From Bacteroidales bacterium MB20-C3-3 (GTDB lineage: Bacteria > Bacteroidota > Bacteroidia > Bacteroidales > UBA932), in NCBI GenBank assembly GCA_035609245.1, contig CP141202.1, forward strand, positions 930,001 through 994,000: a stretch of DNA of 64,000 nt, read 5' to 3'. This document shows positions 36,825-44,989 of this stretch, piece after piece (the stretch's first letter is position 1; each line of letters begins with the position of its first letter). Under the pieces are notes generated by a model. The model searched no databases and was not told the origin of the DNA. It saw nothing but the letters and a program-made list of their open reading frames with translations. The position numbers were made by a program, and so were the translations under genes.

Positions 36825-37815
36825 TTCAAACTTCGTAGATTATGTAAGGCTTTTTTGCGCCTCCGGAAACGGTGGAAAGGGCTCTATGCATCTCCACAGA
36901 GAGAAATTTGTGGCTAAAGGCGGACCCGACGGAGGCAATGGAGGCAGAGGCGGCCACATAATTTTACGGGGCAACTCTCAGTACTGGACACTGATCCATT
37001 TGAAATACAGAAAACATATCAAGGCAGACCACGGCGGAGCCGGAAGCGGCGCCCTTTGTACAGGAGCAGATGGAGAAGATATAATCCTGGATGTACCGCT
37101 GGGGACAGTTGCTAAAGTAGCAGATACCCAGGAGGTGCTTTTTGAGATAACAGAAGAGGGAGAGGAGAAGATAATTGTGAAGGGTGGCAGAGGAGGAATG
37201 GGTAACGCCTTTTTTAAAACCTCAACCAACCAGACACCAAGATATGCACAACCGGGAGAGCCCGGAGAGGAGAACTGGTTTGTACTTGAACTTAAGATTC
37301 TTGCAGATGTAGGTCTCGTAGGATTTCCAAATGCCGGGAAGTCAACACTTCTCTCTGTTGTATCTGCAGCCAGACCTAAGATTGCAGACTATGCATTTAC
37401 AACCCTGGAGCCAAATTTAGGAATCGTTGAGTGCCGTGACCATAAATCTTTTGTGATGGCTGACATTCCGGGTATTATTGAAGGGGCTCACGAGGGTAGA
37501 GGTTTGGGATTGCGATTTTTACGGCACATTGAAAGAAATTCAATGCTTCTGTTTATGATTCCAGCAGACAGCAATGATATCAAACAAGAGTACAAAATTC
37601 TCCTTAACGAACTTAAGCAGTACAACCCGGAGCTTCTTGATAAAGAGCGTGTTCTGGCAATATCAAAATCTGATATGCTGGATGATGAACTCATTAAAGA
37701 GATAAAAAGAACTCTTCCCAGAAAAATTCCACATATTTTTATATCTTCGGTGACCGGAAAGGGCATAGTTCAATTAAAGGATATGCTCTGGGAAATGCTC
37801 AACAGAGAGCTGTAA
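36817..37815 (+). CDS. obg: GTPase Obg (ObgE/CgtA)
   Basis: 332 residues. The glycine-rich Obg fold (about 1-158: [40 protein letters not shown]) precedes a G domain with [26 protein letters not shown] and [25 protein letters not shown]. There is no long C-terminal extension. It functions in 50S assembly and the stringent response. Confidence 0.96.
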   Translation: MSNSNFVDYVRLFCASGNGGKGSMHLHREKFVAKGGPDGGNGGRGGHIILRGNSQYWTLIHLKYRKHIKADHGGAGSGALCTGADGEDIILDVPLGTVAKVADTQEVLFEITEEGEEKIIVKGGRGGMGNAFFKTSTNQTPRYAQPGEPGEENWFVLELKILADVGLVGFPNAGKSTLLSVVSAARPKIADYAFTTLEPNLGIVECRDHKSFVMADIPGIIEGAHEGRGLGLRFLRHIERNSMLLFMIPADSNDIKQEYKILLNELKQYNPELLDKERVLAISKSDMLDDELIKEIKRTLPRKIPHIFISSVTGKGIVQLKDMLWEMLNREL

Positions 37816-37827
37816 TTAACCTAAACG

Positions 37828-38457
37828 ATGCTTGACAAGATAGAGGAACTGGACAGGAACCTCTTCCTGTTTTTCAATAATCTTCACTCGGCATTTTTTG
37901 ACTGGGTGATGACTCTTTTCTCTTCCCGTCTGCCATGGCTCCCTCTGTATATAGCAATTATATTTTGTATTATTTGGTCCTGCAATTTTAATAAAGAGCT
38001 TGACGAATCTGGTAATTACAGGCGTAAAATCAATTTCCATAAGAGAGATACAAGGACCGTACTTATTATCATTTTTGCAATAATTGCAACTTTTGTTGTT
38101 ACAGATTACTTCTCAAATCAGATTAAATATTTTGTAAGCAGACTAAGGCCGGGATGGGACCCATTTACATGTAATCTTGCCAGGGTCATTGAGGACAACA
38201 GGTTCAGCTATGGATTTGTTTCAGGTCACGCTTCAAATGTATTTGGCCTGGCAATGCTTACATCTGCAATTTTTAAGAGAAGATGGTATACAATACTGAT
38301 CTTTTCCTGGGCAACAATTGTTTCATATAGCAGAATATATGTGGGGAGACATTTTCCTGGAGATGTTCTTTTTGGAGCTCTTTTTGGGATAGCAGTAGGG
38401 TATTTGACATACAAGATTTTACAACTTATTTTTCAAAAAAATGTACTTCGTAATTGA
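37828..38457 (+). CDS. PAP2-family membrane phosphatase
   Basis: 209 residues with about five to six membrane helices. The three phosphatase motifs are KYFVSRLRPGWDP, YGFVSGHASNVFG and YSRIYVGRHFPGDVLFG (general K-x6-RP, SGH, SR-x5-H-x3-D). The active site faces the periplasm in this family. Substrates may be undecaprenyl diphosphate, phosphatidylglycerol phosphate or lipid A. It lies 12 bases after obg and overlaps lplA by 17 bases. Confidence 0.88.
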   Translation: MLDKIEELDRNLFLFFNNLHSAFFDWVMTLFSSRLPWLPLYIAIIFCIIWSCNFNKELDESGNYRRKINFHKRDTRTVLIIIFAIIATFVVTDYFSNQIKYFVSRLRPGWDPFTCNLARVIEDNRFSYGFVSGHASNVFGLAMLTSAIFKRRWYTILIFSWATIVSYSRIYVGRHFPGDVLFGALFGIAVGYLTYKILQLIFQKNVLRN

Positions 38458-39430
38458 CAATAATACAGATCCCTGGTGGAATCTGGCAGCTGAAGAGTAT
38501 CTATTTAAAAATATTGACAAACCGATTTTCAGATTGTGGCAAAATGATAATGCAATCATTATTGGCAACCATCAGAATGCATATGCAGAGATTAATACAG
38601 ACTATGTAAGAGAGAGAGGGATAAAAGTTGTCAGGCGTCTTACCGGTGGAGGTGCAGTTTTCCACGACCTTGGTAATGTAAACTTTACCTTCATAGATAA
38701 TGCAGAGGCGAATGAGGAGAGTGCCGTTATGTTTGCAAGATTTACAAAGCCAATTATTGATGCATTGAAGTCAATAGGAGTCGATGCCTATCTGGAGGGA
38801 AGAAACGATTTACTTATTGACGGAAGAAAGTTCTCAGGAAATGCTGTTGCCAGATATAAGAACAGGTTACTTCAGCATGGTACTCTTCTCTTTTCTGCCT
38901 CAATGGCAGATCTCTCAAATGCACTTGCCGCCAGATCAGAGAAATTCACAGGAAAATCTGTGCAATCTAACAGAAGCCGGGTAACAAACATTACAGAGCA
39001 CCTTAAAACACCTCTCTCTATTAAAGAGTTTATTGATTTTCTTCACAACTTTGTTGCAGGATCCGGTTCAGGCTACAGCCGGTACGAATATTCCAAAGAT
39101 GATATTGAGGCAATAACTAAGCTTAAAGAGACTAAATACTCTCTTGACAGCTGGAATTACGGGAAATCCCCCTCATATACATATTCCAAGGTAAAGAAAT
39201 TCCCGGCCGGGCTAATAGAGATCTATCTTCAGGTTGAGAAGGGTAAAATTGAGGAGATTAAAATTTTTGGAGATTATTTTTTCAACAAGGAGACAGAGGA
39301 GCTGGAAAATTTAATCAAAGGTTGTAATCACTCACATAACCAATTAACTGAAAGAGTAGAAAAGATAAACCTCTCTGACTATATATCAAATATAGAGAGA
39401 GAGGAGTTTCTGTCATTATTCTGGGAGTAA
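38441..39430 (+). CDS. lplA: Lipoate-protein ligase A
   Basis: 329 residues. The catalytic domain contains WWNLAAEEYLFKN, the lipoate-binding RRLTGGGAVFHDLGNVNFTFI (about 63-83), GRNDLLIDGRKFSGNA with the reactive Lys, and HGTLLFSASM. The accessory C-terminal domain (WNYGKSPSYTYSKVKKFP) is fused, as in E. coli LplA. It activates lipoate with ATP and loads it on E2/GcvH proteins. The translation start overlaps the PAP2 gene end. Confidence 0.94.
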   Translation: MYFVIDNNTDPWWNLAAEEYLFKNIDKPIFRLWQNDNAIIIGNHQNAYAEINTDYVRERGIKVVRRLTGGGAVFHDLGNVNFTFIDNAEANEESAVMFARFTKPIIDALKSIGVDAYLEGRNDLLIDGRKFSGNAVARYKNRLLQHGTLLFSASMADLSNALAARSEKFTGKSVQSNRSRVTNITEHLKTPLSIKEFIDFLHNFVAGSGSGYSRYEYSKDDIEAITKLKETKYSLDSWNYGKSPSYTYSKVKKFPAGLIEIYLQVEKGKIEEIKIFGDYFFNKETEELENLIKGCNHSHNQLTERVEKINLSDYISNIEREEFLSLFWE

Positions 39431-39438
39431 GAGAGAGG

Positions 39439-39732
39439 CTATGGCTCTTTTCTCTTCTCCTTGGCTTTAACGAGAAGGTCCTTCAAGACATCAACGCAAT
39501 CTACTGCAGCGTTCTCAAATGTTTTAGAGTGCCTCTCCACTAGTATCTGGTTGCCCGGCACCTCTACCATTACCTTTACATTTTTGTTTTCGTGATCAGG
39601 AAGAAGGCTGAGAACAATCTCAACATTTGAAATTTCGTCATAGAACTTTGGTAGTTTGGAAAATTTCTTCTCAATGAAGTCGATTAATTTCTGATCTGCG
39701 TCAAACTTTAGTGACTGAATCCTGATGTCCAT
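39439..39732 (-). CDS. hpf: Ribosome hibernation promoting factor, short form
   Basis: 97 residues, a RaiA/HPF-fold protein (MDIRIQSLKFDADQKLIDFIEKK, then LPDHENKNVKVMVEVPGNQI). It lacks the C-terminal dimerisation domain of long HPF. It binds the 30S decoding region in starvation. It starts one base after the xerC stop, and a strong Shine-Dalgarno sequence overlaps the last codons of xerC. Its neighbours rpsU and xerC are the usual ones in Bacteroidales. Confidence 0.92.
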   Translation of the reverse strand: MDIRIQSLKFDADQKLIDFIEKKFSKLPKFYDEISNVEIVLSLLPDHENKNVKVMVEVPGNQILVERHSKTFENAAVDCVDVLKDLLVKAKEKRKEP

Positions 39733-39733
39733 A

Positions 39734-40633
39734 TTATCCTCCTTTTTTTGCTCTTGGATGAGCGGTTAGAAATATCTTTTTCATTTGCTCGAACGAGTTG
39801 TGAGTATAAACCTGCGTGGCAGCCAGTGAGGAGTGTCCGAGCACCTCCTTTATGCTATTAAGGTCAGCTCCGTTGTTCAGAAGATGGGTTGCAATTGAAT
39901 GCCTCAGAACATGGGGCGACTTCTTTCCGGTAAACCCCTTAACTGAACTAAGCTCTCTTTTTACTACTTTATTAACAAACGAGAGATATAAAGGTTGCCC
40001 CGAGTCAGTAAGAAAAAGTTTGTCAGATCTATTCTCTGAATAAAACTCTTTCATCTCTGCTTCATAAATTTTAAGCGCTTTATCCAACTCCTCTGTAACA
40101 GGAATCTCCCGCTCTTTATCACCTTTCCCGCTAACCCTGATAACTCTCCTCTCTTTATCCCACTGACTGATATTCATAGAGGCCAGTTCTGCCCTTCTTA
40201 TTCCTGTGGTGTACAACAATAGTACCATTGTTCTATCCCTCAGAGAGAGGAAATTTCCTTTCTCTACCTCATTACTAAGATAATTTGCAAGTGAATTTTC
40301 AGTATAAAAAAGAGGTAATCTTGCAGATGACTTAGGCCTGTGAACCTTTTTCACAGGATTTGCCTCAATTTTCCCTGCCCTTTGTAGATAATTACAAAAA
40401 CTACTGATCGCTGATAATTTAAGATTTACTGTTCTGCTGCTCAGCCCTGATTCAAGACCTGCAGATATAAACCCTCTTATGACCTGTGGTTTAAGCTCAC
40501 CCAAAAACTCATCATCTCCTTCAGGAGAAATGAATTCTCTAAGCTCTTTTACATAATCACTATAGAGATGAAGAGTCCTCTTTGAGTATCTCTTTTGAAT
40601 TCCTATGTAATCAATGAATTCCTCCACCACCAT
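39734..40633 (-). CDS. xerC: Tyrosine recombinase, XerC/XerD-like
   Basis: 299 residues. The N-terminal SAM-like DNA-binding domain begins FIDYIGIQKRYSKRTLHLYSDYV. The catalytic domain carries the Arg in TTGIRRAELASM, a Lys in SGKGDKEREIPV, HxxR in SPHVLRHSIATHLLNNG, the second His in LGHSSLAATQVY, and the nucleophile Tyr of VYTHNS. Length and lack of phage genes nearby argue for chromosome-dimer resolution rather than an integrase. XerC versus XerD cannot be assigned firmly. It lies between rpsU (after a terminator) and hpf. Confidence 0.9.
   Translation of the reverse strand: MVVEEFIDYIGIQKRYSKRTLHLYSDYVKELREFISPEGDDEFLGELKPQVIRGFISAGLESGLSSRTVNLKLSAISSFCNYLQRAGKIEANPVKKVHRPKSSARLPLFYTENSLANYLSNEVEKGNFLSLRDRTMVLLLYTTGIRRAELASMNISQWDKERRVIRVSGKGDKEREIPVTEELDKALKIYEAEMKEFYSENRSDKLFLTDSGQPLYLSFVNKVVKRELSSVKGFTGKKSPHVLRHSIATHLLNNGADLNSIKEVLGHSSLAATQVYTHNSFEQMKKIFLTAHPRAKKGG
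39738..39744 (-). promoter_or_regulatory. Strong Shine-Dalgarno before hpf (AAGGAGG)
   Basis: Minus-strand AAGGAGG, 5 bases before the hpf ATG, lying within the codons for the last Lys-Gly-Gly of XerC. Such a sequence is rare at starts in this window. Confidence 0.75.
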
Positions 40634-40683
40634 CTTCTCATAATTTGCACCTAATTTACAAAAAAGAGATTAATAATCCAAGT

Positions 40684-40721
40684 AAAAAAAAGATGTACAG
40701 GGAGTAAAATCCCTATACATC
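40684..40721 (-). terminator. Terminator between rpsU and xerC
   Basis: A 12-bp stem (40721-40710 with 40703-40692, one G-U pair), a 6-base loop, then eight T on the minus strand. It should end most rpsU transcripts and make xerC-hpf depend on readthrough or an unrecognised promoter. Confidence 0.9.
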
Positions 40722-40762
40722 TCTCTAACTGTCCGAATCTACGGCAGGGGTGTTAACGGGGA

Positions 40763-40954
40763 TTACTCCTCGTTTATCCTCAGCGACTGAACATAGATGG
40801 CTTTCTTCACCTCATCGCGACGCCTCACAGAATTTTTAACAAAAGTCTTTCTGCTTCTTAGTTCACGAATCGTTCCTGTCTTTTCGAATTTACGCTTGAA
40901 TTTCTTCAGCGCCCGTTCAATATTTTCGCCCTCCTTAATTGGTACTATAATCAC
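40763..40954 (-). CDS. rpsU: Small ribosomal subunit protein bS21
   Basis: 63 residues with a GTG start (MIIVPIKEGENIERALKKFKRKFEKTGTIRELR). The basic helical protein of the 30S platform, normal length. In Bacteroidia bS21 helps hide the anti-Shine-Dalgarno tail of 16S rRNA. Here rpsU itself has an AGGAGGTG 7 bases before the start codon and its own canonical promoter. A strong terminator follows. Confidence 0.96.
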   Translation of the reverse strand: MIIVPIKEGENIERALKKFKRKFEKTGTIRELRSRKTFVKNSVRRRDEVKKAIYVQSLRINEE

Positions 40955-40961
40955 GCTAAAA

Positions 40962-40982
40962 CACCTCCTTTTTTAAGAGGTG
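40962..40982 (-). promoter_or_regulatory. rpsU Shine-Dalgarno with possible sequestering hairpin
   Basis: AGGAGGTG at 40969-40962 (minus) is preceded by CACCTC at 40982-40977, which can pair with its GAGGTG across a 9-base A-rich loop. Whether the first arm is transcribed depends on the exact start, because it directly follows the -7 box. Confidence 0.55.
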
Positions 40983-41014
40983 CAAAAGTAGGGATAATTT
41001 TCATAAACGACAAA
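40983..41014 (-). promoter_or_regulatory. rpsU promoter, -33 TTTG and -7 TACTTTTG
   Basis: On the minus strand TTTG (41014-41011), 20 bases, then TACTTTTG (40990-40983). This is the full Bacteroidota primary-sigma consensus with ideal spacing and the best promoter in the window. Confidence 0.75.
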
Positions 41015-41032
41015 TCAACAGCCCTTTTTTTA

Positions 41033-41040
41033 TAACTTTG
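41033..41040 (+). promoter_or_regulatory. Probable hutU promoter, -7 box TAACTTTG
   Basis: Plus-strand TAnnTTTG match 20 bases before the hutU ATG. It is divergent from the rpsU promoter. Confidence 0.5.
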
Positions 41041-41060
41041 TAAAAACAACAAAATCAAAT

Positions 41061-43100
41061 ATGAGTCTAACAGAGTTTCAGAAGTCAATACTGGATGGGA
41101 TTCCGGCAACCCTTCCGGACAACCTCCCTTATGATCCGGAGGTTAACCACGCACCCAGAAGAAAGGATATTCTCTCCAGGGAGGAGAAAATTCTGGCAAT
41201 TAAAAATGCTTTGAGGTACTTTCCTGAAAGGCATCACGCTCTCTTAGCAGAGGAATTTGCCGGGGAGCTTGTTGAATATGGCAGGATATATATGCACAGA
41301 TTAAGACCCAGATATGAGATTAAGGCAAGAAGTATAAATGACTATCCTCACAAATCAAAACAGGCTGCAGCAATAATGCTTATGCTAAGCAACAATCTTG
41401 ACCACGCCGTTGCTCAGCATCCTCATGAACTAATTACCTACGGGGGAAATGGTGCAGTTTTTCAAAACTGGGCTCAGTACCTCCTTACAATGCAATATTT
41501 GGCAACAATGACGGACGAGCAAACACTCGTGCTCTATTCCGGGCATCCTATGGGGCTTTACCCCTCTCACAAGGAGGCTCCAAGGGTAATAGTAACCAAT
41601 GGAATGGTTATACCCAATTACTCCACAAAAGATCACTGGGAAAAGTTCAATGCACTCGGAGTATCTCAATATGGCCAGATGACAGCAGGATCATTTATGT
41701 ACATAGGCCCTCAGGGAATCGTTCATGGCACAACAATAACAGTTCTCAATGCCGCTAGAATGAGGCTGAGGCCGGGAGAAACTGATTTAAGAGGAAAAGT
41801 TTTTGTAAGCTCAGGTCTTGGCGGGATGTCAGGTGCACAGCCAAAAGCAGCTGTTATTGCCGGTGTAATTGGAGTTGTTGCTGAGATTAATCCCAAGGCA
41901 GTCCATACTCGCCACTCTCAGGGGTGGGTTGACGAAGTGTATACAGACCTGGATTTGCTTATGCAAAGAATTGTTAAGGCAAAGGAGAATAAAGAGGCTG
42001 TCTCAATTGCTTACCAGGGGAATATAGTAGATCTATGGGAGAAATTTATTGAATCCGGCATTGACCCTGATCTGGGCAGCGACCAGACATCTCTTCACAA
42101 TCCCTGGGCAGGCGGATACTACCCTGCCGGAATTAGTTTTGAAGAGTCAAACAGGATGATGGCAGATGAGCCTGAAAGATTCAGGAGAGAGGTGCAGACA
42201 ACACTGGTCAGACATGCTGAGGCAATAAATAAGCTCTCTTCAAGAGGCATGTATTTCTTTGATTATGGTAATGCATTTCTTCTGGAGGCATCCAGAGCTG
42301 GTGCAGACATTCTCCGCGAGGATGGCACTTTTGTATATCCTTCCTATGTTCAGGATATAATGGGTCCTCTCTTTTTCGATTACGGATTCGGCCCATACAG
42401 GTGGGTATGTACATCCTCTAATGCCGATGACCTTGCCGTCACAGATCAGATTGCAGCAAGTGTCCTGGAAGAGATAGCCACGAGTGCCCCGGAAGAGATT
42501 AAGAATCAACTCCTGGATAACATTCACTGGATAAAGGAGGCCGGTGCCAACAAGCTGGTAGTGGGTTCACAGGCCAGAATACTTTATGCCGATTCTGAGG
42601 GAAGGATAAAAATTGCCCTCGAGATGAACCGGGCTATAAGGGAGGGCAGGGTATCTGCTCCAATTGTACTTGGCAGGGATCATCACGATGTCTCAGGAAC
42701 AGACTCTCCATACAGAGAGACCTCAAATATATACGACGGCTCATCCTTTACAGCCGACATGGCAATTCAGAATGTAATAGGAGACTCTTTCCGCGGTGCT
42801 ACATGGGTATCAATACATAACGGAGGAGGTGTTGGCTGGGGAGAGGTTATCAACGGAGGTTTCGGGATGGTAATAGACGGAAGCGAAGAGGCAGACAGAA
42901 GAATAAAAAACATGCTTCACTGGGATGTAAATAACGGAATCTCAAGAAGAGCCTGGGCAAGAAACAGCGGGGCTATTTTTGCAATAAAGAGGGAGATGGA
43001 GAGAACACCTGAACTCAGGGTCACTATTCCCAATATTGCAGATGACTATTTAGTCCGCAAGGCCGCTGACCATATTTTCGACAGCATACCCAAGGCTTGA
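41061..43100 (+). CDS. hutU: Urocanate hydratase, long form
   Basis: 679 residues, longer than classical bacterial urocanase (about 555) and similar in size to the eukaryotic enzyme. It converts urocanate to imidazolone propionate using tightly bound NAD+. Family motifs are ELITYGGNGAVFQNWAQY, YSGHPMGLYPSH, the NAD loop SSGLGGMSGAQPKAAVIAG, the HSQGW block and FGPYRWVCTSS with the conserved Cys. No hutH, hutI or formimidoyl-transfer gene is adjacent. Its last 51 bases overlap, antisense, the end of a lipocalin gene. Confidence 0.95.
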   Translation: MSLTEFQKSILDGIPATLPDNLPYDPEVNHAPRRKDILSREEKILAIKNALRYFPERHHALLAEEFAGELVEYGRIYMHRLRPRYEIKARSINDYPHKSKQAAAIMLMLSNNLDHAVAQHPHELITYGGNGAVFQNWAQYLLTMQYLATMTDEQTLVLYSGHPMGLYPSHKEAPRVIVTNGMVIPNYSTKDHWEKFNALGVSQYGQMTAGSFMYIGPQGIVHGTTITVLNAARMRLRPGETDLRGKVFVSSGLGGMSGAQPKAAVIAGVIGVVAEINPKAVHTRHSQGWVDEVYTDLDLLMQRIVKAKENKEAVSIAYQGNIVDLWEKFIESGIDPDLGSDQTSLHNPWAGGYYPAGISFEESNRMMADEPERFRREVQTTLVRHAEAINKLSSRGMYFFDYGNAFLLEASRAGADILREDGTFVYPSYVQDIMGPLFFDYGFGPYRWVCTSSNADDLAVTDQIAASVLEEIATSAPEEIKNQLLDNIHWIKEAGANKLVVGSQARILYADSEGRIKIALEMNRAIREGRVSAPIVLGRDHHDVSGTDSPYRETSNIYDGSSFTADMAIQNVIGDSFRGATWVSIHNGGGVGWGEVINGGFGMVIDGSEEADRRIKNMLHWDVNNGISRRAWARNSGAIFAIKREMERTPELRVTIPNIADDYLVRKAADHIFDSIPKA

Positions 43101-43565
43101 GGCGTAAGCCTTCAGTTCACTCACTACCTTTGGATCAGGGTCTCTTTCGCGAGCCAGGATCCAGAGGTATTCTCTTGATGGATCTCCAACAAGCGCTATT
43201 GAGTAATCCCGGTCTACTCTGAGCACCCAGTAGTCTCCGGCAAAGGGCCAAAAGAAACTCACCTTTAGCTTGGATGGTTCGTTTGCATCCGGAATCCATG
43301 CCCTACCTTTAACCTCTTTATACCGGCTTTTATCGGCAACTACTCTTCCCTGATTTATTACAGTCACATCCCCGTTCTCTCTAAGTTCATAAAAAGCAGT
43401 ATTCTCCTCTAGTCCCTCTTCAAAGCTATTTGGCAATCTGGCAATTTCGTACCATTTGCCCATATATTTCTTTATATCAAAAGACTCCTGTGGTTCAAGA
43501 GCAATATGCGGGGCAGCACAGGAAAAGCCTAAAAAGGAGAGAAAAAGGGACAAATATTTTTTCAT
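43050..43565 (-). CDS. Lipocalin-family outer-membrane lipoprotein (Blc-like)
   Basis: 171 residues. The signal peptide ends in a lipobox (LGFSC, Cys about 16). The lipocalin first motif GKWYEIARLPNSFEEGLEENTAFYEL is followed by KGRAWIPDANEPSKLKVSFFWPFAGDYWVL and the last motif REYLWILARERDP. It binds small hydrophobic ligands in Blc-like proteins. The 3' end overlaps hutU tail to tail; the overlapping residues (SLGYAVENMVSGLAD) extend past the normal last strand. Confidence 0.92.
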   Translation of the reverse strand: MKKYLSLFLSFLGFSCAAPHIALEPQESFDIKKYMGKWYEIARLPNSFEEGLEENTAFYELRENGDVTVINQGRVVADKSRYKEVKGRAWIPDANEPSKLKVSFFWPFAGDYWVLRVDRDYSIALVGDPSREYLWILARERDPDPKVVSELKAYASSLGYAVENMVSGLAD

Positions 43566-43612
43566 TTGTTACAATTGTTTCAAATATCACACTTTTAGCA
43601 AAAATTGCAAGC

Positions 43613-43620
43613 TATTTTTG
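43613..43620 (+). promoter_or_regulatory. Probable ferredoxin-gene promoter, -7 box TATTTTTG
   Basis: Plus-strand TAnnTTTG match 24 bases before the ATG at 43645. Confidence 0.5.
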
Positions 43621-43644
43621 CACCATTAAAATTAACTAAAAAAA

Positions 43645-44544
43645 ATGAAAAGAACAGTAATTAAAATAGATGAAGAGCTTTGCAACGGTTGCGGAAATTG
43701 TGTGGAGGGGTGTCATGAAGGTGCATTACAGCTTATTGACGGTAAGGCGGTGATGATAAGCGACCTCTATTGCGATGGTCTTGGAGCATGTATTGGTGAT
43801 TGCCCTGTTGGGGCAATTGAGCTTATTGAGAAAGAGACTGAACCATATAATGAGATTGCTGTAATGGAGAGAATACATGTAAAGGGTGAAAAAGTAGTTC
43901 TTGCTCATCTTCAGCATCTCAAAAATCACGGAGAGATGGAGTGGTTCAATCAGGGCGTTGAGTGGTGCCGGAAAAATAATCTCTCAATAGATTTATCAAA
44001 AATTACCGGTCCCGATAAACCAGCAACAACCGAACACAAAATCCCTGTTTCTACAGAGGGTAAAGGAATGGCTTGCGGATGCCCGGGATCAATGGAGAGA
44101 GATTTCAGAAGCATAGCACCTGCTGCTCCTTCCACTGTCACCTTCCAGCCCTCCGGAAATGTAAGTGAACTTAAACAGTGGCCTGTACAGTTACATCTGC
44201 TTAATCCTTCAGCCGGATACTTTCAGGGAAGCGATGTATTACTTGCATCTGACTGCTCATCCTTTACTCACGGATCTTTTCATCAAACTTTTCTGAAAAA
44301 CAAGACACTTGCTATAGCTTGTCCTAAACTGGACAGTAATCTTAACAGCTATGTTGAGAAACTAGTCTCTATGATTGATCAGTCAAAAATAAATACCCTT
44401 ACGGTTCTGATTATGGAGGTTCCTTGCTGCGGAGGACTTCTTCAAATCGCAAAGAGGGCAAAAGAGATGGCATCAAGGAACATCCCGCTGAAATTACTTG
44501 TGATGTCAATCAAAGGAGAGATAATAAAGGAAGAGTGGGTCTGA
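43645..44544 (+). CDS. 4Fe-4S ferredoxin-type protein with C-terminal redox domain
   Basis: 299 residues. The first cluster motif is Cys13, 16, 19, 23 (CNGCGNCVEGC). The second keeps Cys43, 49, 53 (CDGLGACIGDCP), but position 46, normally Cys, is Leu. A linker of about 100 residues contains further Cys (ACGCPG near 140-145). The C-terminal half has repeated Cys motifs: LLASDCSSFTHG, IACPKLDSNLN and EVPCCGGLLQI. The family is widespread in anaerobes as a putative electron-transfer or coenzyme-binding protein, without a firm function. It is the first gene of the thiol-redox neighbourhood and converges on doxX across a shared terminator. Confidence 0.82.
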   Translation: MKRTVIKIDEELCNGCGNCVEGCHEGALQLIDGKAVMISDLYCDGLGACIGDCPVGAIELIEKETEPYNEIAVMERIHVKGEKVVLAHLQHLKNHGEMEWFNQGVEWCRKNNLSIDLSKITGPDKPATTEHKIPVSTEGKGMACGCPGSMERDFRSIAPAAPSTVTFQPSGNVSELKQWPVQLHLLNPSAGYFQGSDVLLASDCSSFTHGSFHQTFLKNKTLAIACPKLDSNLNSYVEKLVSMIDQSKINTLTVLIMEVPCCGGLLQIAKRAKEMASRNIPLKLLVMSIKGEIIKEEWV

Positions 44545-44560
44545 ACCCCACTCTTATTTA
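44531..44560. terminator. Bidirectional terminator between ferredoxin and doxX genes
   Basis: A perfect 9-bp stem AAGAGTGGG/CCCACTCTT (44531-44539 with 44547-44555) overlaps the stop codons of both converging genes. It is followed on the plus strand by an ATTTATTT run. The T-tract is imperfect on both sides. Confidence 0.6.
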
Positions 44561-44982
44561 TTTCTGAAAAGTATTGAATCAAGAGAGTATTTGCCTGCTC
44601 CGGTTATCATCAATGATGCAAAAATTGTCAGATATATCAGAGAAAGCTCTTTTACCTGTAAAGGGTCTGATGCGTGTGCAACAAATGCAGCAACGCTCAT
44701 TGCCACAATAAGAGGAACAGCAGAGAGTCTTGTAAGCAAACCCAGAACTATGAACAGTGCAGCAATAAACTCGGCACCAATCAGCATAACAACTGAGAGG
44801 GTGGCACCCATTCCAACAGGGTCAAAACCACTCTCTACCATACCTTCAAAATTCTGAATTTTTGACCATCCGTGTGTCATCATCAAAACCCCGGCTGCAA
44901 CTCTGAGAATCAGCAAACCTAAAGATGCCGTACCCTCACCGGTTGACTTTCCAAAAAGAAAAAAATTAAGTAATTTTTTCAT
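44554..44982 (-). CDS. DoxX family membrane protein
   Basis: 142 residues from ATG 44982; an ATG two codons upstream at 44988 is equally possible. Four membrane helices are visible. The DoxX pattern is LGLLILRVAAGVLMMTHGWSKIQNF, followed by GAEFIAALFIVLGLLTRLSAVPLIVAM and the terminal FASLMITGAGKYSLDSIL. DoxX proteins relate to the small subunit of thiosulfate:quinone oxidoreductase and to redox-stress membrane complexes. The start is next to the DUF302 stop, so it is the last gene of the thioredoxin-MarR-DUF302-DoxX operon. Confidence 0.9.
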   Translation of the reverse strand: MKKLLNFFLFGKSTGEGTASLGLLILRVAAGVLMMTHGWSKIQNFEGMVESGFDPVGMGATLSVVMLIGAEFIAALFIVLGLLTRLSAVPLIVAMSVAAFVAHASDPLQVKELSLIYLTIFASLMITGAGKYSLDSILFRNK

Positions 44983-44989
44983 AATCATT

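Noticed and set aside
39425-39460. Imperfect hairpin between lplA and hpf as a terminator
   Set aside because: The stem depends on G-U pairs and bulges, and no T-tract follows on either strand.
39734-40633. Integrase of a mobile element
   Set aside because: No attachment repeats, phage or transfer genes are nearby, and the rpsU-xerC-hpf setting is a normal chromosomal one.
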